From: Dicaeum eximium
Lineage: Eukaryota > Chordata > Aves > Passeriformes > Dicaeidae
Direction of reading: 5' to 3'
DNA length: 64,000 nucleotides
NCBI GenBank assembly: GCA_013396995.1
Contig: VWZP01009941.1
Span: forward strand, 3,696,871-3,760,870
In this document: in pieces, positions 1 through 9,437 of the stretch
Position numbering within the stretch: position 1 is the first letter of the stretch
How the letters are laid out: the number at the start of each line of letters is the position of its first letter
The notes under the pieces: generated by a model
Told to the model about the DNA's origin: nothing
The model's database searches: none
Seen by the model: the letters and a program-made list of their open reading frames with translations, nothing else
Made by a program: the position numbers and the translations under genes

Positions 1-2104
1 TTTAAAGGACATTATAGAACATAAGGGTTATTTGCAACTGTAAAAGCTATTCCTGTCTTGCAAACAATCCCAGCTTCTGCACCTTTGACACCAAACATCA
101 GGTTACCTGTTGGCAAGGAAAGGCAGTTTTAGCAGTAAATGGTAAAACCCACCTTTGGTTTATCCAGCCAGTAGGATTGGTGAAACTGTGTAGGCTAAGG
201 TGCTCCAGCTTCCACCTTTTCTTCCTCAGTTCCTTGGAGTCTGAAGTTTTGGCAATAACTCAACTCCTGTGTATTTACAACCTTGCTATTCTTGTGTATT
301 GCTAGATATTTTTCCTGAAAAAAAGTAAAATGAGGAAAAAACAGAAATTCATTAATTTCTTTCAGCGAGAGCTGAGCTATTTTTCTGTAGCTCTTGAGTT
401 CTTCTTTTGCTAAATGTTGTTAGTAAAATTACACTACTTCAACAGTTCTCAAATAAATAAAAAGCTATGAAAAAAATGTTAATGCTGTTAGACAAACTGA
501 AACAAGATCAGTGCAGAATCTTGAGTTGTTTACCAGTCCTTTAGGATCATAGCAGCATTTGAATTGTTAGCAGCCATCTCTAAACAATTTCCTGTGAAGA
601 AAGTTTTATTTTCCCTGAAGATAAAGACAAAAATAAGGTGATTTTTTTTTTTTTAAATCCAAAGACTTGACCAGGAAGTTACTCAGGAATGCCAGGTCTA
701 AATATGCTCCTTGTCATCACTGCTAAATAATGGAATAATGAGTGTTGGTTAGCTAACTCACTCTAAATTCCTGGAGATGATCAAGTAAGTAGGCACTTTT
801 AGGCCCAGATGAGCATCCAGAGTGGTTCATGCTGCATAAATAAGATCATGTGAAAAAAAGTGGCTTATTTCAGCTGAATTTTGTATTACAGTTTTCCATC
901 TAGTGTTTTCAATAGAAAACCCGCTGAGGTGCCTGTGCATGTTGTAGCAGCTGCTATAGAAAATTCAATTATTTACATGGCTAAAATCTCTTCTTACTTC
1001 ACAAGTGTTATATCATTTTCACACTGCTTTTAATTTTTTAAATACTTTACAAATACTGAAGAACTATACGCAATCAATCATCCTTTCCTACCCTTCAAAA
1101 ATCTGAGGTTTATCTCTGACAGGACTAGCTTTAGTGATTTAAGAAAAACAAACAAAAACCAATTAAAAAAAAAATCAGGTATAGCTTAAACATACAACTG
1201 GCCATAAATCCAGAGCAACTTTATACCTGATTATTACTCTCACTTGTATGGTTAGTGCTCTTAGAACTATAGTTCTTTTCTGAATCCCATTACTCTTTCT
1301 TCTCCTTCCTATTTTCTTGTGGTTGGCACTGTCAAAAAATTGTAGCAAATCAATGCTGAAGCTTGTCAAGCACAAAGTGGATACTTCCACATAGAGTAAA
1401 GACAGTGTCTTAGTTTCAGTTATTCCTAGTCTGTCTTGCCTCCTGCCAAAGAATCCAGCTCCAGGAACAACTGTGCATGTACAGTATCTCCAAGCCATTC
1501 ATCACATGTCAGGGCTAAGGTACATGAAATGATTCAGCATCACCAGAAGCCAGTAAATTATGTAAAAACAAGCCAGGCCAGTCAGAAACCAGTCAGTGGT
1601 GATCTTACCTGCACTCACGCTTTCATAAAATTTCTTCTTGGCCTGGTTTAAACTTGATGGATGAGTAACTTCTCCCATCTGTGGAGTGAGAAATGCAGCC
1701 TAGCTTAGCAAGGAGCCATTGTCAGGTTTAGTGCCAACTTAGAGCAGGAACAATCTCCTCTGTAAATGAAGATGTTCAAGCAAGAGTCAGAAAGTCACTG
1801 GGTGGTGGATTATGGGCTATATAATTTGTCCGTATGCACAAGAGCAGAGAGAGATTATGGAGAAGAGCAGAAGTGAACATTGCCATGACAAATCAGATGG
1901 AGTTTGTAAACTCTTCTCACCCTAGAGAGAACCAGAGCCAAACCCAGCTCTCTTGCTTGGTATATCACTTTATGTTTCAAAGACATACCTGAGAGGCCTC
2001 TGTGGTTAAAATAAGCGGGGGAAAGATGTAAAGTGGAGCTCAGCTCAAAAATTCTGGTTCGATTAAGTTACGTGTATGTTAAAGTTGTTACAGGTGTGTT
2101 CACA
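1..2104. other. Upstream intergenic DNA, no gene seen
   Basis: AT-rich non-coding sequence with short homopolymer runs, for example poly-T near 641-654 and poly-A near 1165. The open frames here (such as a 107-codon frame at 1175-1498 on the minus strand) show no recognisable domain, no codon-like composition and no flanking splice signals. I see no RNA gene or repeat family that I can name. Confidence 0.6.
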
Positions 2105-2438
2105 TTATTTTTGTATCAGAAATAGTGTGGCCAGCAGGACCAGGGCAGTGATTGTCTCCCTGTACTCCACACTGGTGAGGCCTCACCTTGAGTGCTGTGT
2201 TCAGTTCTGGGCCCCTCATTTCAAGAAGGACATTGAGGTGCTGGGGCGTGTCCAGAGGGGGTCAACAGAGCTGGTGGAGGGTCTGGAGCACATGTCCTAT
2301 TGAGGTGCAGCTAAGGGAGCTGCAGCTGTTTATCATGGAGGAAAGGGGGCTCAGGGGGAGACCTTATCACTTGCCACAACCACCTGAAAGGAGGCTGTAG
2401 CCACATGAGAGTCAGCCTCTTCTCCCATGCATCTAGGG
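2105..2438 (+). mobile_element. CR1 LINE 3' region, first segment (interrupted copy)
   Basis: This matches the well-known avian CR1 terminal region by eye. It has the stretch encoding a '[20 protein letters not shown]' type peptide (2179-2235), followed by the 'RVQRG' stretch and the downstream 'CLFSH' region. The element is 5'-truncated, as most CR1 copies are, and its frame is broken by stops. It stops abruptly at 2438 inside CR1 sequence and resumes at 2830, so foreign sequence interrupts it. The start coordinate is approximate. Confidence 0.85.
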
Positions 2439-2829
2439 TATTGTTGTGCCCGATGGCAAATCAGGACTCTTTGACTCCAATATCAGAAGGCTTAATATGA
2501 TTTATTAAAATGACTCCATTGTTCAGAAGGATTGGGCTATATGTGCCCAGGTACAGAGCTCAGATGCTTACTTCTTCATTCTCCGTACAAGAATGCAAGA
2601 AATCCTTAGAATTCAATGATAACAATTCTCCACATCATTGGCTTAGAAAAAGAAAAAACCCACGTCTCCCCATATTGGGAGACAGGGCAGCCAAACACCA
2701 CCCGAGTCCTTGAAACACACAGCTCAGAGATATGTTTATAGAATTCTGTGCTGAGAAAATGAGCTCTCTCCTGGGAATAAAACCTCAGCAAGTTTGCACC
2801 CAAGAAACTCATAAAATATCAAGACTACA
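2439..2829 (-). mobile_element. Probable solo LTR inserted in CR1
   Basis: A segment of 391 bp with no CR1 similarity is flanked on both sides by the same six bases, CTAGGG (2433-2438 and 2830-2835). That is the target-site duplication size typical of ERVK-class retroviruses. Read on the minus strand it begins TGTAG, has a TATA-like CTATAAAC about 90 bases in, and an AATAAA about 75 bases from its end, the usual order for an LTR. Its other end reads TA instead of the canonical CA, so one terminus may be mutated or the boundary slightly shifted. No internal viral genes are present. The orientation is inferred. Confidence 0.6.
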
Positions 2830-3063
2830 CTAGGGAGAGGACAAGAGAACATAGTTGTAAGATACACCAGGGGAGGTTTAGTTTAGACAGCACAAAGAAT
2901 TTCTTCACAGAAGGGGTGATTAAACATTGGAATGAGCTGCCTAGAGAGGTGGTGGAGTCACTGTCCCTGGGGGTGTTTAATGAAAGACTGGATGTGGCAC
3001 TTAATGCCATGGTCTAGTTAACGTGGTGGTGGTGGTCAGGCTGAAATTAAACTCGATAATCTC
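2830..3063 (+). mobile_element. CR1 LINE, second segment
   Basis: CR1 sequence resumes here after the first insertion. It has the 'aggggaggttta' stretch, then 'attggaatgagctgcctaga' and 'gaaagactggatgtggcact', all hallmarks of the CR1 3' untranslated end. It continues the copy that starts near 2105. It breaks off again at about 3063 just before the expected terminal 'aggtcccttccaac' motif, which is found about 450 bases further on. The element is non-coding and old: stops and small indels are scattered through it. Confidence 0.85.
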
Positions 3064-3515
3064 ATGTGGAGCTGACAGTCTGTGTCTATGACAGATTTTT
3101 GTACCTGGCTGCTGCAGCATTCCCAGGAGAAGAGTTTCTTACTTTCCCAGAGAAAGACTTTGCTTTCTCCATGGAAATCTTAGAGATAACTTTTCTTTCC
3201 CAAAGAAAATCTGTAAACAGACTGTCCACACAACTTAGGAAAAACACAGGTGGTGTTTTGCACAAATATTGTTTTACACAGAAGTAGTTTTTGTTATCAT
3301 GTTTTTCACTGTTTCTGTTCTCAAGGTATCTGTCACTTTGTTTAACCCTCTTGACCAATTATCATACAAGAAGTGTCTTTGACATAGCCAATCACCTTTC
3401 GGTTAGCAGAAAGCTCTATAAAAGCAGATGTAACTTAATGAAGAGAACCTTCTTTCATTCTTTTTGCATTCTAATATTAGAGTCGTGTGTCTGTGTTCAT
3501 TGTGAAACAGCGACA
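3064..3515 (+). mobile_element. Probable second solo LTR inserted in the same CR1
   Basis: About 450 bp of non-CR1 sequence begins TGTGG (3065) and ends ACA (3515), matching the retroviral TG...CA termini. It carries a CCAAT box (3388-3392) and a TATA box, TATAAAAG (3417-3424), 25 bases apart, as in a U3 promoter. The flanks AATCTC (3058-3063) and AACCTC (3515-3520) could be an imperfect 6-base target duplication, offset by a base from the TG/CA ends. I see no polyadenylation signal after the TATA box. I cannot assign the family. A diverged non-LTR insertion is the main alternative. Confidence 0.5.
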
Positions 3516-3560
3516 ACCTCTGAGGTCTTTTCCAACCGAATCGATCGTGTAATTCTGTGA
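3516..3560 (+). mobile_element. CR1 LINE 3' terminus
   Basis: The end of the same CR1 copy. It has the 'gaggtcttttccaaccgaat' motif followed by the diagnostic tail ending 'aattctgtga', a version of the ATTCTRTGA repeat unit that closes CR1 elements. Its separation from 2830-3063 is explained by the LTR-like insertion between them. Confidence 0.8.
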
Positions 3561-3647
3561 AGCAGGAGCGAGGAGGCTGGGGGAAGCAGGGGATGGAAGA
3601 GCACGGAGCAGGAGGCAGGGGATCTTGGAACGCCAAGGGAAAGGGTT

Positions 3648-3737
3648 GAGGAGAGGAGAGGAGGGGAGAGGGAGAAGGAGAGGGAGAGGAGAGGGAGAGG
3701 AGGGGAGAGGGAGAGGAGGGGAGACGGAAGGGGAGGA
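3648..3737 (+). repeat. Purine-only GA-rich tract
   Basis: A 90-base run of G and A only, apart from a single C at 3725, made of degenerate GGGAGAGGGAGA-type units. It lies about 90 bases past the CR1 terminus, in a flank (3561-3647) that is also purine-biased. The complementary strand is pure pyrimidine and gives spurious Ser/Leu/Pro-rich frames, which are not genes. Confidence 0.9.
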
Positions 3738-4158
3738 TATAACATTTTTTTCCTTCCTTTAACGTTTCCTGAACCAGTCTTTACACGTGCATGCCCTGAA
3801 AATTGGAAAGAACATGGGTTTCCTTGTTGAATTTGGAACAGTTGTTCAATACAAGTAGGACTTTTAAAATTTTTTTTCTAGAAACACACATTTGGTTGCT
3901 TTTAAGTAACTTGATCTTCTGGGGAGCTTCTGGTATGAAAGCAGCTAAATAACAAAGACTCGTGTTTTAAGAGGATGAATAAGATTAATCTGGTAGTGTA
4001 TATACTGAAAGACGTGTCCCACGATTGCAGCAGCTGTTGGTGAGTGGAAAGAATGACTCAGCAAGAAACAGCGAATTTATAATCGAACGTGGTTGTGCTG
4101 TGGTTCTTTATAAGTTTAGAGTGTGTAGGTGCAAGTTTTGAAGGCTTTTTTCACAGGT

Positions 4159-4231
4159 GGGGAATTAGCTCAAATGGTAGAGCGCTCGCTTAGCATGCGA
4201 GAGGTAGCGGGATCGATGCCCGCATTCTCCA
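4159..4231 (+). tRNA. tRNA-Ala (anticodon AGC)
   Basis: A complete 73-base cloverleaf. The acceptor stem GGGGAAT pairs with ATTCTCC and is followed by discriminator A at 4231. The anticodon stem CTCGC/GCGAG encloses the loop TTAGCAT with anticodon AGC, which is read as inosine-GC for alanine after editing. The T arm is GCGGG-ATCGATG-CCCGC. There is no intron and no encoded CCA, as expected for a nuclear tRNA. Internal promoter boxes are present: a TAGCTCAAATGG-type A box and a GGATCGATGCC B box. A TTTT run at 4235-4238 serves as the RNA polymerase III terminator. It stands alone, with no other tRNA gene in the window. Stem integrity argues for a functional gene over a tRNA-derived SINE. Confidence 0.95.
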
Positions 4232-4234
4232 GTA

Positions 4235-4238
4235 TTTT
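4235..4238 (+). terminator. RNA polymerase III terminator of tRNA-Ala
   Basis: Four T residues starting three bases after the tRNA discriminator base, the minimal Pol III termination signal. Confidence 0.8.
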
Positions 4239-6509
4239 CAGTACTGACGCCATTGCAAACCTACACGGCAGCATTTGAAATTATTTTCATATTTACGCTT
4301 AATTTTTCTTGTATAATGGTGTACAGAAACCTGAAAGAGCTTTAAATTAAAAAAAAAAAGCATATTGATTTAAATACTTCACTTTTTCATTTCCAAATCA
4401 GATGTTTGTTCTTTTGCATAGAGGAAGTAAAAAAGTATAACCTTTTCATGAAATATAAAATTTACTGTCAATGCAATAAAAAATGACATGTAAAATTTAT
4501 TGAAAAAAGGAAATGAGGAATTTTTTTATTGGTTCTTAAGTATTTGGTTAATGATTTCATTCATTAGTTAACTTTACATTTTATATTATAGTTTAGTGTG
4601 TAGTACAAAACTTTGTATTCATGCTTTGAGTAAGACTCATTGTTTCTACTCTATTTTGGTTGTATAGGCTGTTTATTAGAAAGAGTTCTTTTGCACCTGG
4701 TAGCAAGATTGTGCCTTTTGCTTGTGATTTTTCACATCTCTGAAATACCATGGAAATTTTCTCTCTGAATCTATGCTTGCACATTTTAAGGCTTCATGAG
4801 AAGTTTTTTTTTTTTGGTTTAGTGGTTTGTTTGTTTGTTTGTTTGTTTGTTTGTTTGTTTGTTTGTTTGTTTGTTTTAATTCTGATTTTATTTCCTTACT
4901 GGCTCATTCAGATATACTGGCTCATTCCAGTTTGAGATAGCATGAGGAAGTGAGCAGAATGTGCTTCTTACACGTATGTAGCAGTGTGCCTCCTGTTGNT
5001 CAGGAACTTGGGAGTGCACATATTAAAACAAACAGAAATGGGAAACAAAAGTTATTAATTAGGCTCTGTGTTAAGGGAGGAGGAGAAACCCTGTTGCATA
5101 GATTTACAAGTAGCACCCGTGAAGAAATTAAGGGAGAGCTTCCTGTGACCATGACATGAAAGAAATTGACTTCTAGATGGAATGGGTTAGAAATTGCATT
5201 TGCTTATTTCCCTTGTATTCTCCAAGTACTGGAGAGAAAAGAGGAATTGTGACTGTAAGGCTGCTTGATGCCTCTTAAAATGAAGTCTAATGGAGAGTAA
5301 AATATTGTGGTCTTGTCATGAGTCCCTTTTGGACTCAGGTAATAATTTAAAGGTCTGTTTGCTTGGAATGAGACTCTTCAATAGTTTTCTGTGTGATTAT
5401 TATTGTTTCTATGTTTTCCGTGTTTCTGTTACTGCATAATACCTGACATTTTCCGTGCTTTTAAAGGAAATTAGTTATATTGCTCTTCTTGGCTGATCAA
5501 ATGCAAGTTGTGCACTGGTGGAATGAATTTGGTGGGACTCTGTTCAGGTGCAGTCTGCACTCACTCAAAAAGCTGAAAGCTCTCAGGACTAATGACTTTT
5601 CATTACATTTATGCCCAGCTTCCTACATTGCACTGCACTTCTGTCTGTTAGGGCTTGTAAACATTGGAAAGACTTACCTCTAATTCTTCTGGTGTAAATA
5701 TGAATAGAAGTAAGAGGTTTTTGCTCATCCTAGGTGATGTTTTATGTCCTTATTTTTTAGATAAACTACCCTGTGAAGAATTTACAGGATTGAGAGACAC
5801 AAGGGTCCTGGCTCTCAAAAGAGCTAGTACCTGTGGAAATACACTATTTGTTAATGGGTAAGTAGTTCCCAGGGCCCCATGTCAAAGGAGTGACCACTCT
5901 GGGTCTGTTTGTGCTTTCTGAGTTGGAAATTGCATGGAGATATTCTATGTAAAGAACCATGAGGGAATTCAGTTTTATTCGATTTTTATTTTTCTTATTA
6001 CTATTACCACTCTTTATACTGCAGTCCTCTGTAATATCATGCTTAAATCAGTTACTCAAGCTAGTTACTCATTCTGAAGAATAAATTGTTTGTACTAAAC
6101 TTGCTGGAAGATATTGCTATGTATTTGTTTGTTGTAGTCTGCAAATAGGAAATAATTACTCCTTAGTTGTCTTTTATCAATACCTTGTTCCAAATATCAC
6201 TTAGAAAATCTTTCAGGCTGAGATGGAGCTTGGGGACCATCATATGGCAACTCTGGAGACAGTGTTGTACAACATGAGGGCCATCTGTAGAATCTGCACT
6301 CAAAAATCTCAGCTCTGTGAAACTCTTCTTTTAAAGAAAATTTCACAACATGATTGTAGAACATTTGTTTTCTGAGCTGAGCACACTGCAGTTCTGATTT
6401 TTCTTTTGATGGGTACTGCGTGATATTTGATAATAAAATTTATGAAAGTTTTTTTCTGAAATGGTTACCAATACCCTATTTTGACCAAGTTGTAAGCAGA
6501 AGTTGTATT
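4239..6509. other. Intergenic DNA, no confirmed gene
   Basis: AT-rich sequence without a recognisable gene. It contains the GTTT microsatellite at 4825-4876 and one ambiguous base (N) at 4999. The segment 5761-5857 has good-looking splice borders, discussed as a finding, but no recognisable product. Confidence 0.5.
4825..4876 (+). repeat. (GTTT)13 microsatellite
   Basis: Thirteen uninterrupted GTTT units (52 bases), preceded by a poly-T run at 4805-4815. Such perfect arrays are usually length-polymorphic. Confidence 0.95.
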
Positions 6510-6895
6510 TGGAATCCTAGAATCCTAGAACCATAGAATGGTTTGTGTTGGACAGGACTTTAAAGATCATCTTGTTCCAACCCTTCTGCCAGGGGCAGGG
6601 ACACATTCTTCTAAAGGAGGTTGCTCTGAGCAACATCCAGCCTAGCTTTGAACACTGTCACAGCTGCTCTGGGCAACCTGTTCCTCTGCCTCACCACCCT
6701 CACAGTTAAGAATTTCTTACTAATATCAACCTAAACCTACCTTGTCTTAGTTTAAGGCTGTCACTGCATGCCCTTGTGAAAAGTCACTCTCCAGCTTTCT
6801 TCTAGGCGCTCTTTAGGTACTGGGAAGCTGCTTGTGCTGGGGCCACCTCTCCTGTAGGGTGAACAACCCCAACTCTCTCAGCCTGTTTGAAAGGA
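6510..6895 (-). mobile_element. CR1 LINE 3' end, minus strand
   Basis: The plus strand begins with the reverse-complemented CR1 tail ('aatcctagaaccatagaatgg'). The rest of the CR1 3' region follows in reverse: 'gatcatcttgttccaaccc', then 'ctttgaacactgtcacag' and 'gggcaacctgttcc', up to the reverse complement of the 'caggctgagagagttggg' stretch. It is 5'-truncated, diverged and non-coding. Confidence 0.9.
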
Positions 6896-8010
6896 AAGGA
6901 AGTTACAACTTTACAATGTGTTCAGCTTCCACTTGTCAGGTATTTTTCCTCTCAAATTCAGTGCTGAAAAAAATTACATTTTTTTCCCAGTAAGCTTTGC
7001 CCGATATGAGAAGAATGAAATAAAATAGATTTTAGAGTCATTCAGCAGAGGTTTCTTCACCTAGGCCAGCGACCTTACATCTTTTTTTCCATGTTGGCCC
7101 ATGTTTTATTTCCTGTGGTTGCAATTAGCATTGCAGTAATTTGTTGCTGCTCAATGTAACCTTTGACATGTAGTGGATGGGTCTGGACACAGATGGACTG
7201 TGGAGTCTGCTGTGTGCTTTCAGAGACTCATGGAATACAGGTGGGCTTTGGTTTGGGAGCCTATGGCTCCATTTCTGTCATGTCTCAAGACTTGCAGGTG
7301 TGCTGTTCATTGTTAGCACAGAATCACCCAAAAAAGAGGGATTAATCTTAAAAAAAAAAAATGCACAGGCATTGGGCAGCCATTGTGCTTCTTTCTGACC
7401 TTGGAGCTGAGCAGGTTTTATCTTAATGCAAGTAGAAGCACAGCCTGGTTACATTATGGATGGACAACAGTGGACAAAGCTTGTGTAGTGGTCTCTAATA
7501 GCCCTCCTGCACCTGCTCTTGATTCCAAAAAACAGGAGAAGGACAATTCTTTTTTTTTTTCTGTTCAAGGCCACAGTATTTTCTACAGTGATTTTATAAT
7601 AGGGGAGAACTATTAAAACTATTCTGACTTTTTTTCAGTATTGTTACTATTTCCACAAAAATACTGAAATAGGCTACACAAGAGAATCCCTACAATCAGC
7701 TTGTTTTGACAACAGAAACCTCCACAGATTATTGAAATGCAGCTTAAGGAGCAGTTTCACTGCACTGGAAAAGCTTACTTCTAATTCTTTCAGTGTAAAT
7801 ATTGAAACTCCTGCTTATTCCTGTTGTTACAAAAATCTGGTCAAAACTAGTAACTTGATAAAAGAAAATAGAAATCAATGGAAGAACTAAAAACTATTGT
7901 AGATTTATCATTTTTATGTATGCAGAGATAGCAAAACCAGTATTGGGCTAATATGAACAAAGGATAAATGCAGGGAGGCAGAGCATATTTTTGTGTGAGG
8001 GTGGGGATGG
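6896..8010. other. Intergenic DNA, nothing identified
   Basis: AT-rich sequence with small poly-A and poly-T runs (7351-7362, 7552-7560). I see no gene, RNA or repeat family here. Confidence 0.5.
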
Positions 8011-8080
8011 TGCTGTGCAGGGCAAGGAGTTGGATTCCATGGTCCCTGTGGGCCCCTTCCAGTTCAACATATTCTGAATG
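8011..8080 (+). mobile_element. Short CR1 3'-end fragment
   Basis: About 70 bases match the CR1 terminus in plus orientation: 'caaggagttggattccatgg', then 'ggccccttccagttcaacat' and 'attctgaatg'. Only the last part of the element remains. Confidence 0.75.
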
Positions 8081-8550
8081 TTATTTGTAAAATGGGATGT
8101 CAAGAACAGCATGTGGGTGTTGTCACTGGTTAGCAAGGTGTGTGTGTGTGACAGTCTTTTTTGTTAGAGACTGCTGCTAGCAGCAGCCCTGTGCTCAGGC
8201 TGCAAAGTCCTCCTGGGAATCTCTCACTGCAGTGACCCTGGCACAGGTTTTGGGACGTGTCCCCTTTCAGGTGTGTTCACCTGCAGGTTGCTTTGGTGTG
8301 CGTTTCCCTCATGTCCACATGAATGCCAGCAGGGCCCTTCTGGATTGTTCCTGAGCCTGCTGCCCGTCACCAACACTCTGCAAGGGGCGCTGCCTTCTCC
8401 CAGTGCCTGTGGGTGCCCAGCACGGTGCAGGTCGCGGTTCCCAGGTAGGATGTGCGAGGTGCTACCGCAGCAGCCGCCTTCAGCTGAGCTCGCCACTGGC
8501 TCCCGGGCAAGGGCCTGGAACTTGAGTTTTGTAATTCACTTCTGCAGGTG

Positions 8551-8580
8551 AAGAAACATTTGGCAAAGAAACATTTGGCA
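8551..8580 (+). repeat. Perfect 15-base tandem duplication
   Basis: Two adjacent identical copies of AAGAAACATTTGGCA (8551-8565 and 8566-8580), with a partial third match (AAACATTTG) a few bases downstream. Confidence 0.9.
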
Positions 8581-9150
8581 TCACGGCTAAACATTTGTGG
8601 AATTCATTTCCCACAGTTCTTATGCTACTGAGTGTCAAATATTTCAGCCTTTGAAACTGTCACGTCATTCTGAGGAGCTACTTCTACTTAGCACCTCTTC
8701 GATATATTTCTTCTGGCATTTCTGTGGCTTTGAAATTTTTATCTGTATTCTTTCCTTTTCCGCCTTTGTCACTTTTAAATTTTTTTTTCTTCTGAATCTA
8801 AGTGTCTTGTTGAAGCCGAGCTGAAAAATAAAAAAAATTAAGTGAAGCTTCACCGCTGTGTGCCGACTTCCCTATTACTGGAGGTTGGGGTGCGGGCCGA
8901 GCGGGGGTGGCAGGGTAGGGACGCAGCCCAGGGAATTTGCTTGCCAGCTGTAATAGCCCTCACGGGAAGAGACGTGGCGGCTGCCTGGAGACGGGGCTGG
9001 CGACAAGGACACAAAGGGAGGCGAGCACGCTTGGGCCTCTCGCTGCTGAGGGCTCCGGGACGGGGCCGCGCCTCGCCTGTGGCCCCGCCCCTGGCCCCGC
9101 CCCGCCCCGCGCGCTCCCGCGCTCCAGGGATGCGCCTCGTCCTTCCTGGC

Positions 9151-9185
9151 GGGAAGTGACGGAGCCGCCGCAAGGGGAAGTGACG
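9151..9185 (+). promoter_or_regulatory. Duplicated GGGAAGTGACG motif
   Basis: The 11-mer GGGAAGTGACG occurs at 9151-9161 and 9175-9185, a 24-base spacing, just upstream of the UBE2V2 start codon. GGAAGTG is the ETS/GABP core and TGACG a CRE half site. Binding is inferred from the motif only. Confidence 0.65.
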
Positions 9186-9231
9186 CGCGTGGCGTGCGGG
9201 CCCGGAGCGGTGAGGGGGGGGCTCGGACAAG

Positions 9232-9247
9232 ATGGCCGGATCCACAG
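9232..9247 (+). CDS. UBE2V2: UBE2V2 coding exon 1 (ubiquitin E2 variant MMS2)
   Basis: Sixteen coding bases giving residues 1-5 (MAGST) and the first base of codon 6. The start was chosen because it is in a good Kozak context (A at -3, G at +4), lies inside the CpG island just after the ETS motifs, and reads in phase into exon 2. The donor is GTCTGT from 9248. Joining base 9247 to 25742 gives MAGSTVKVPRNF. The human protein as I remember it begins MAVSTGVKVPRNF, so this copy lacks one glycine, explained by the exon 2 acceptor. Exon 1 alone is too short to identify; the call rests on phase, position and the N-terminal match. Confidence 0.85.
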
Positions 9248-9353
9248 GTCTGTGAGGGGGGGCTCGGTGGGCCCGGGACAGCGGCGCGCTGGGCTCGGGC
9301 TGGGGAGGCGCCGCCGCCGGGGCCCGGGGCGGGACACTTTTCCCGGGATGGGG

Positions 9354-9368
9354 NNNNNNNNNNNNNNN
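9354..9368. other. Assembly gap (15 N)
   Basis: Fifteen undetermined bases within GC-rich promoter/intron sequence. The true missing length is unknown. Single N bases also occur at 4999 and 54249. Confidence 0.99.
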
Positions 9369-9437
9369 GAGAGACCCGAGTGGGGAGGAGTTGTCTTCTG
9401 ACAGGGGGGAAAGGGAAGCTGCAGGGACGCCGGGACA

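Larger units (their letters stand above)
8878..9425. promoter_or_regulatory. CpG-island promoter of UBE2V2
   Basis: A sharp switch from AT-rich sequence to a GC- and CpG-rich block containing the first coding exon. It has several CCCCGCCC GC boxes (9083-9090, 9094-9101 and the overlapping run after it), matching Sp1/KLF sites. There is no TATA box. Two copies of GGGAAGTGACG (9151-9161, 9175-9185) lie 47-81 bases before the ATG and match ETS-family (GABP-type) sites fused to a CRE-like half site, typical of housekeeping promoters. Transcription probably starts near these motifs. No divergent gene could be recognised on the other strand, although bidirectional firing is possible for an island of this kind. 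A 15-base N gap sits at 9354-9368. Confidence 0.85.

Noticed and set aside
1175..1498. 107-codon minus-strand frame
   Set aside because: No domain, no promoter or splice context, and composition like the surrounding non-coding DNA.
3403..3745. Pro/Ser/Leu-rich minus-strand frames
   Set aside because: They are the complement of the purine tract and LTR-like sequence; low-complexity artefacts.
4825..4876. GTTT array as a CRISPR-like repeat
   Set aside because: It is a simple tetranucleotide microsatellite without spacers.
8224..8594. Overlapping frames of 75-92 codons in a GC-richer patch
   Set aside because: Open on both strands with no recognisable domain; explained by base composition.
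8850..9401. Long frames on both strands (up to 154 codons) in the CpG island
   Set aside because: High GC content depletes stop codons. The frames overlap each other, cross the N gap, and conflict with the UBE2V2 first exon.
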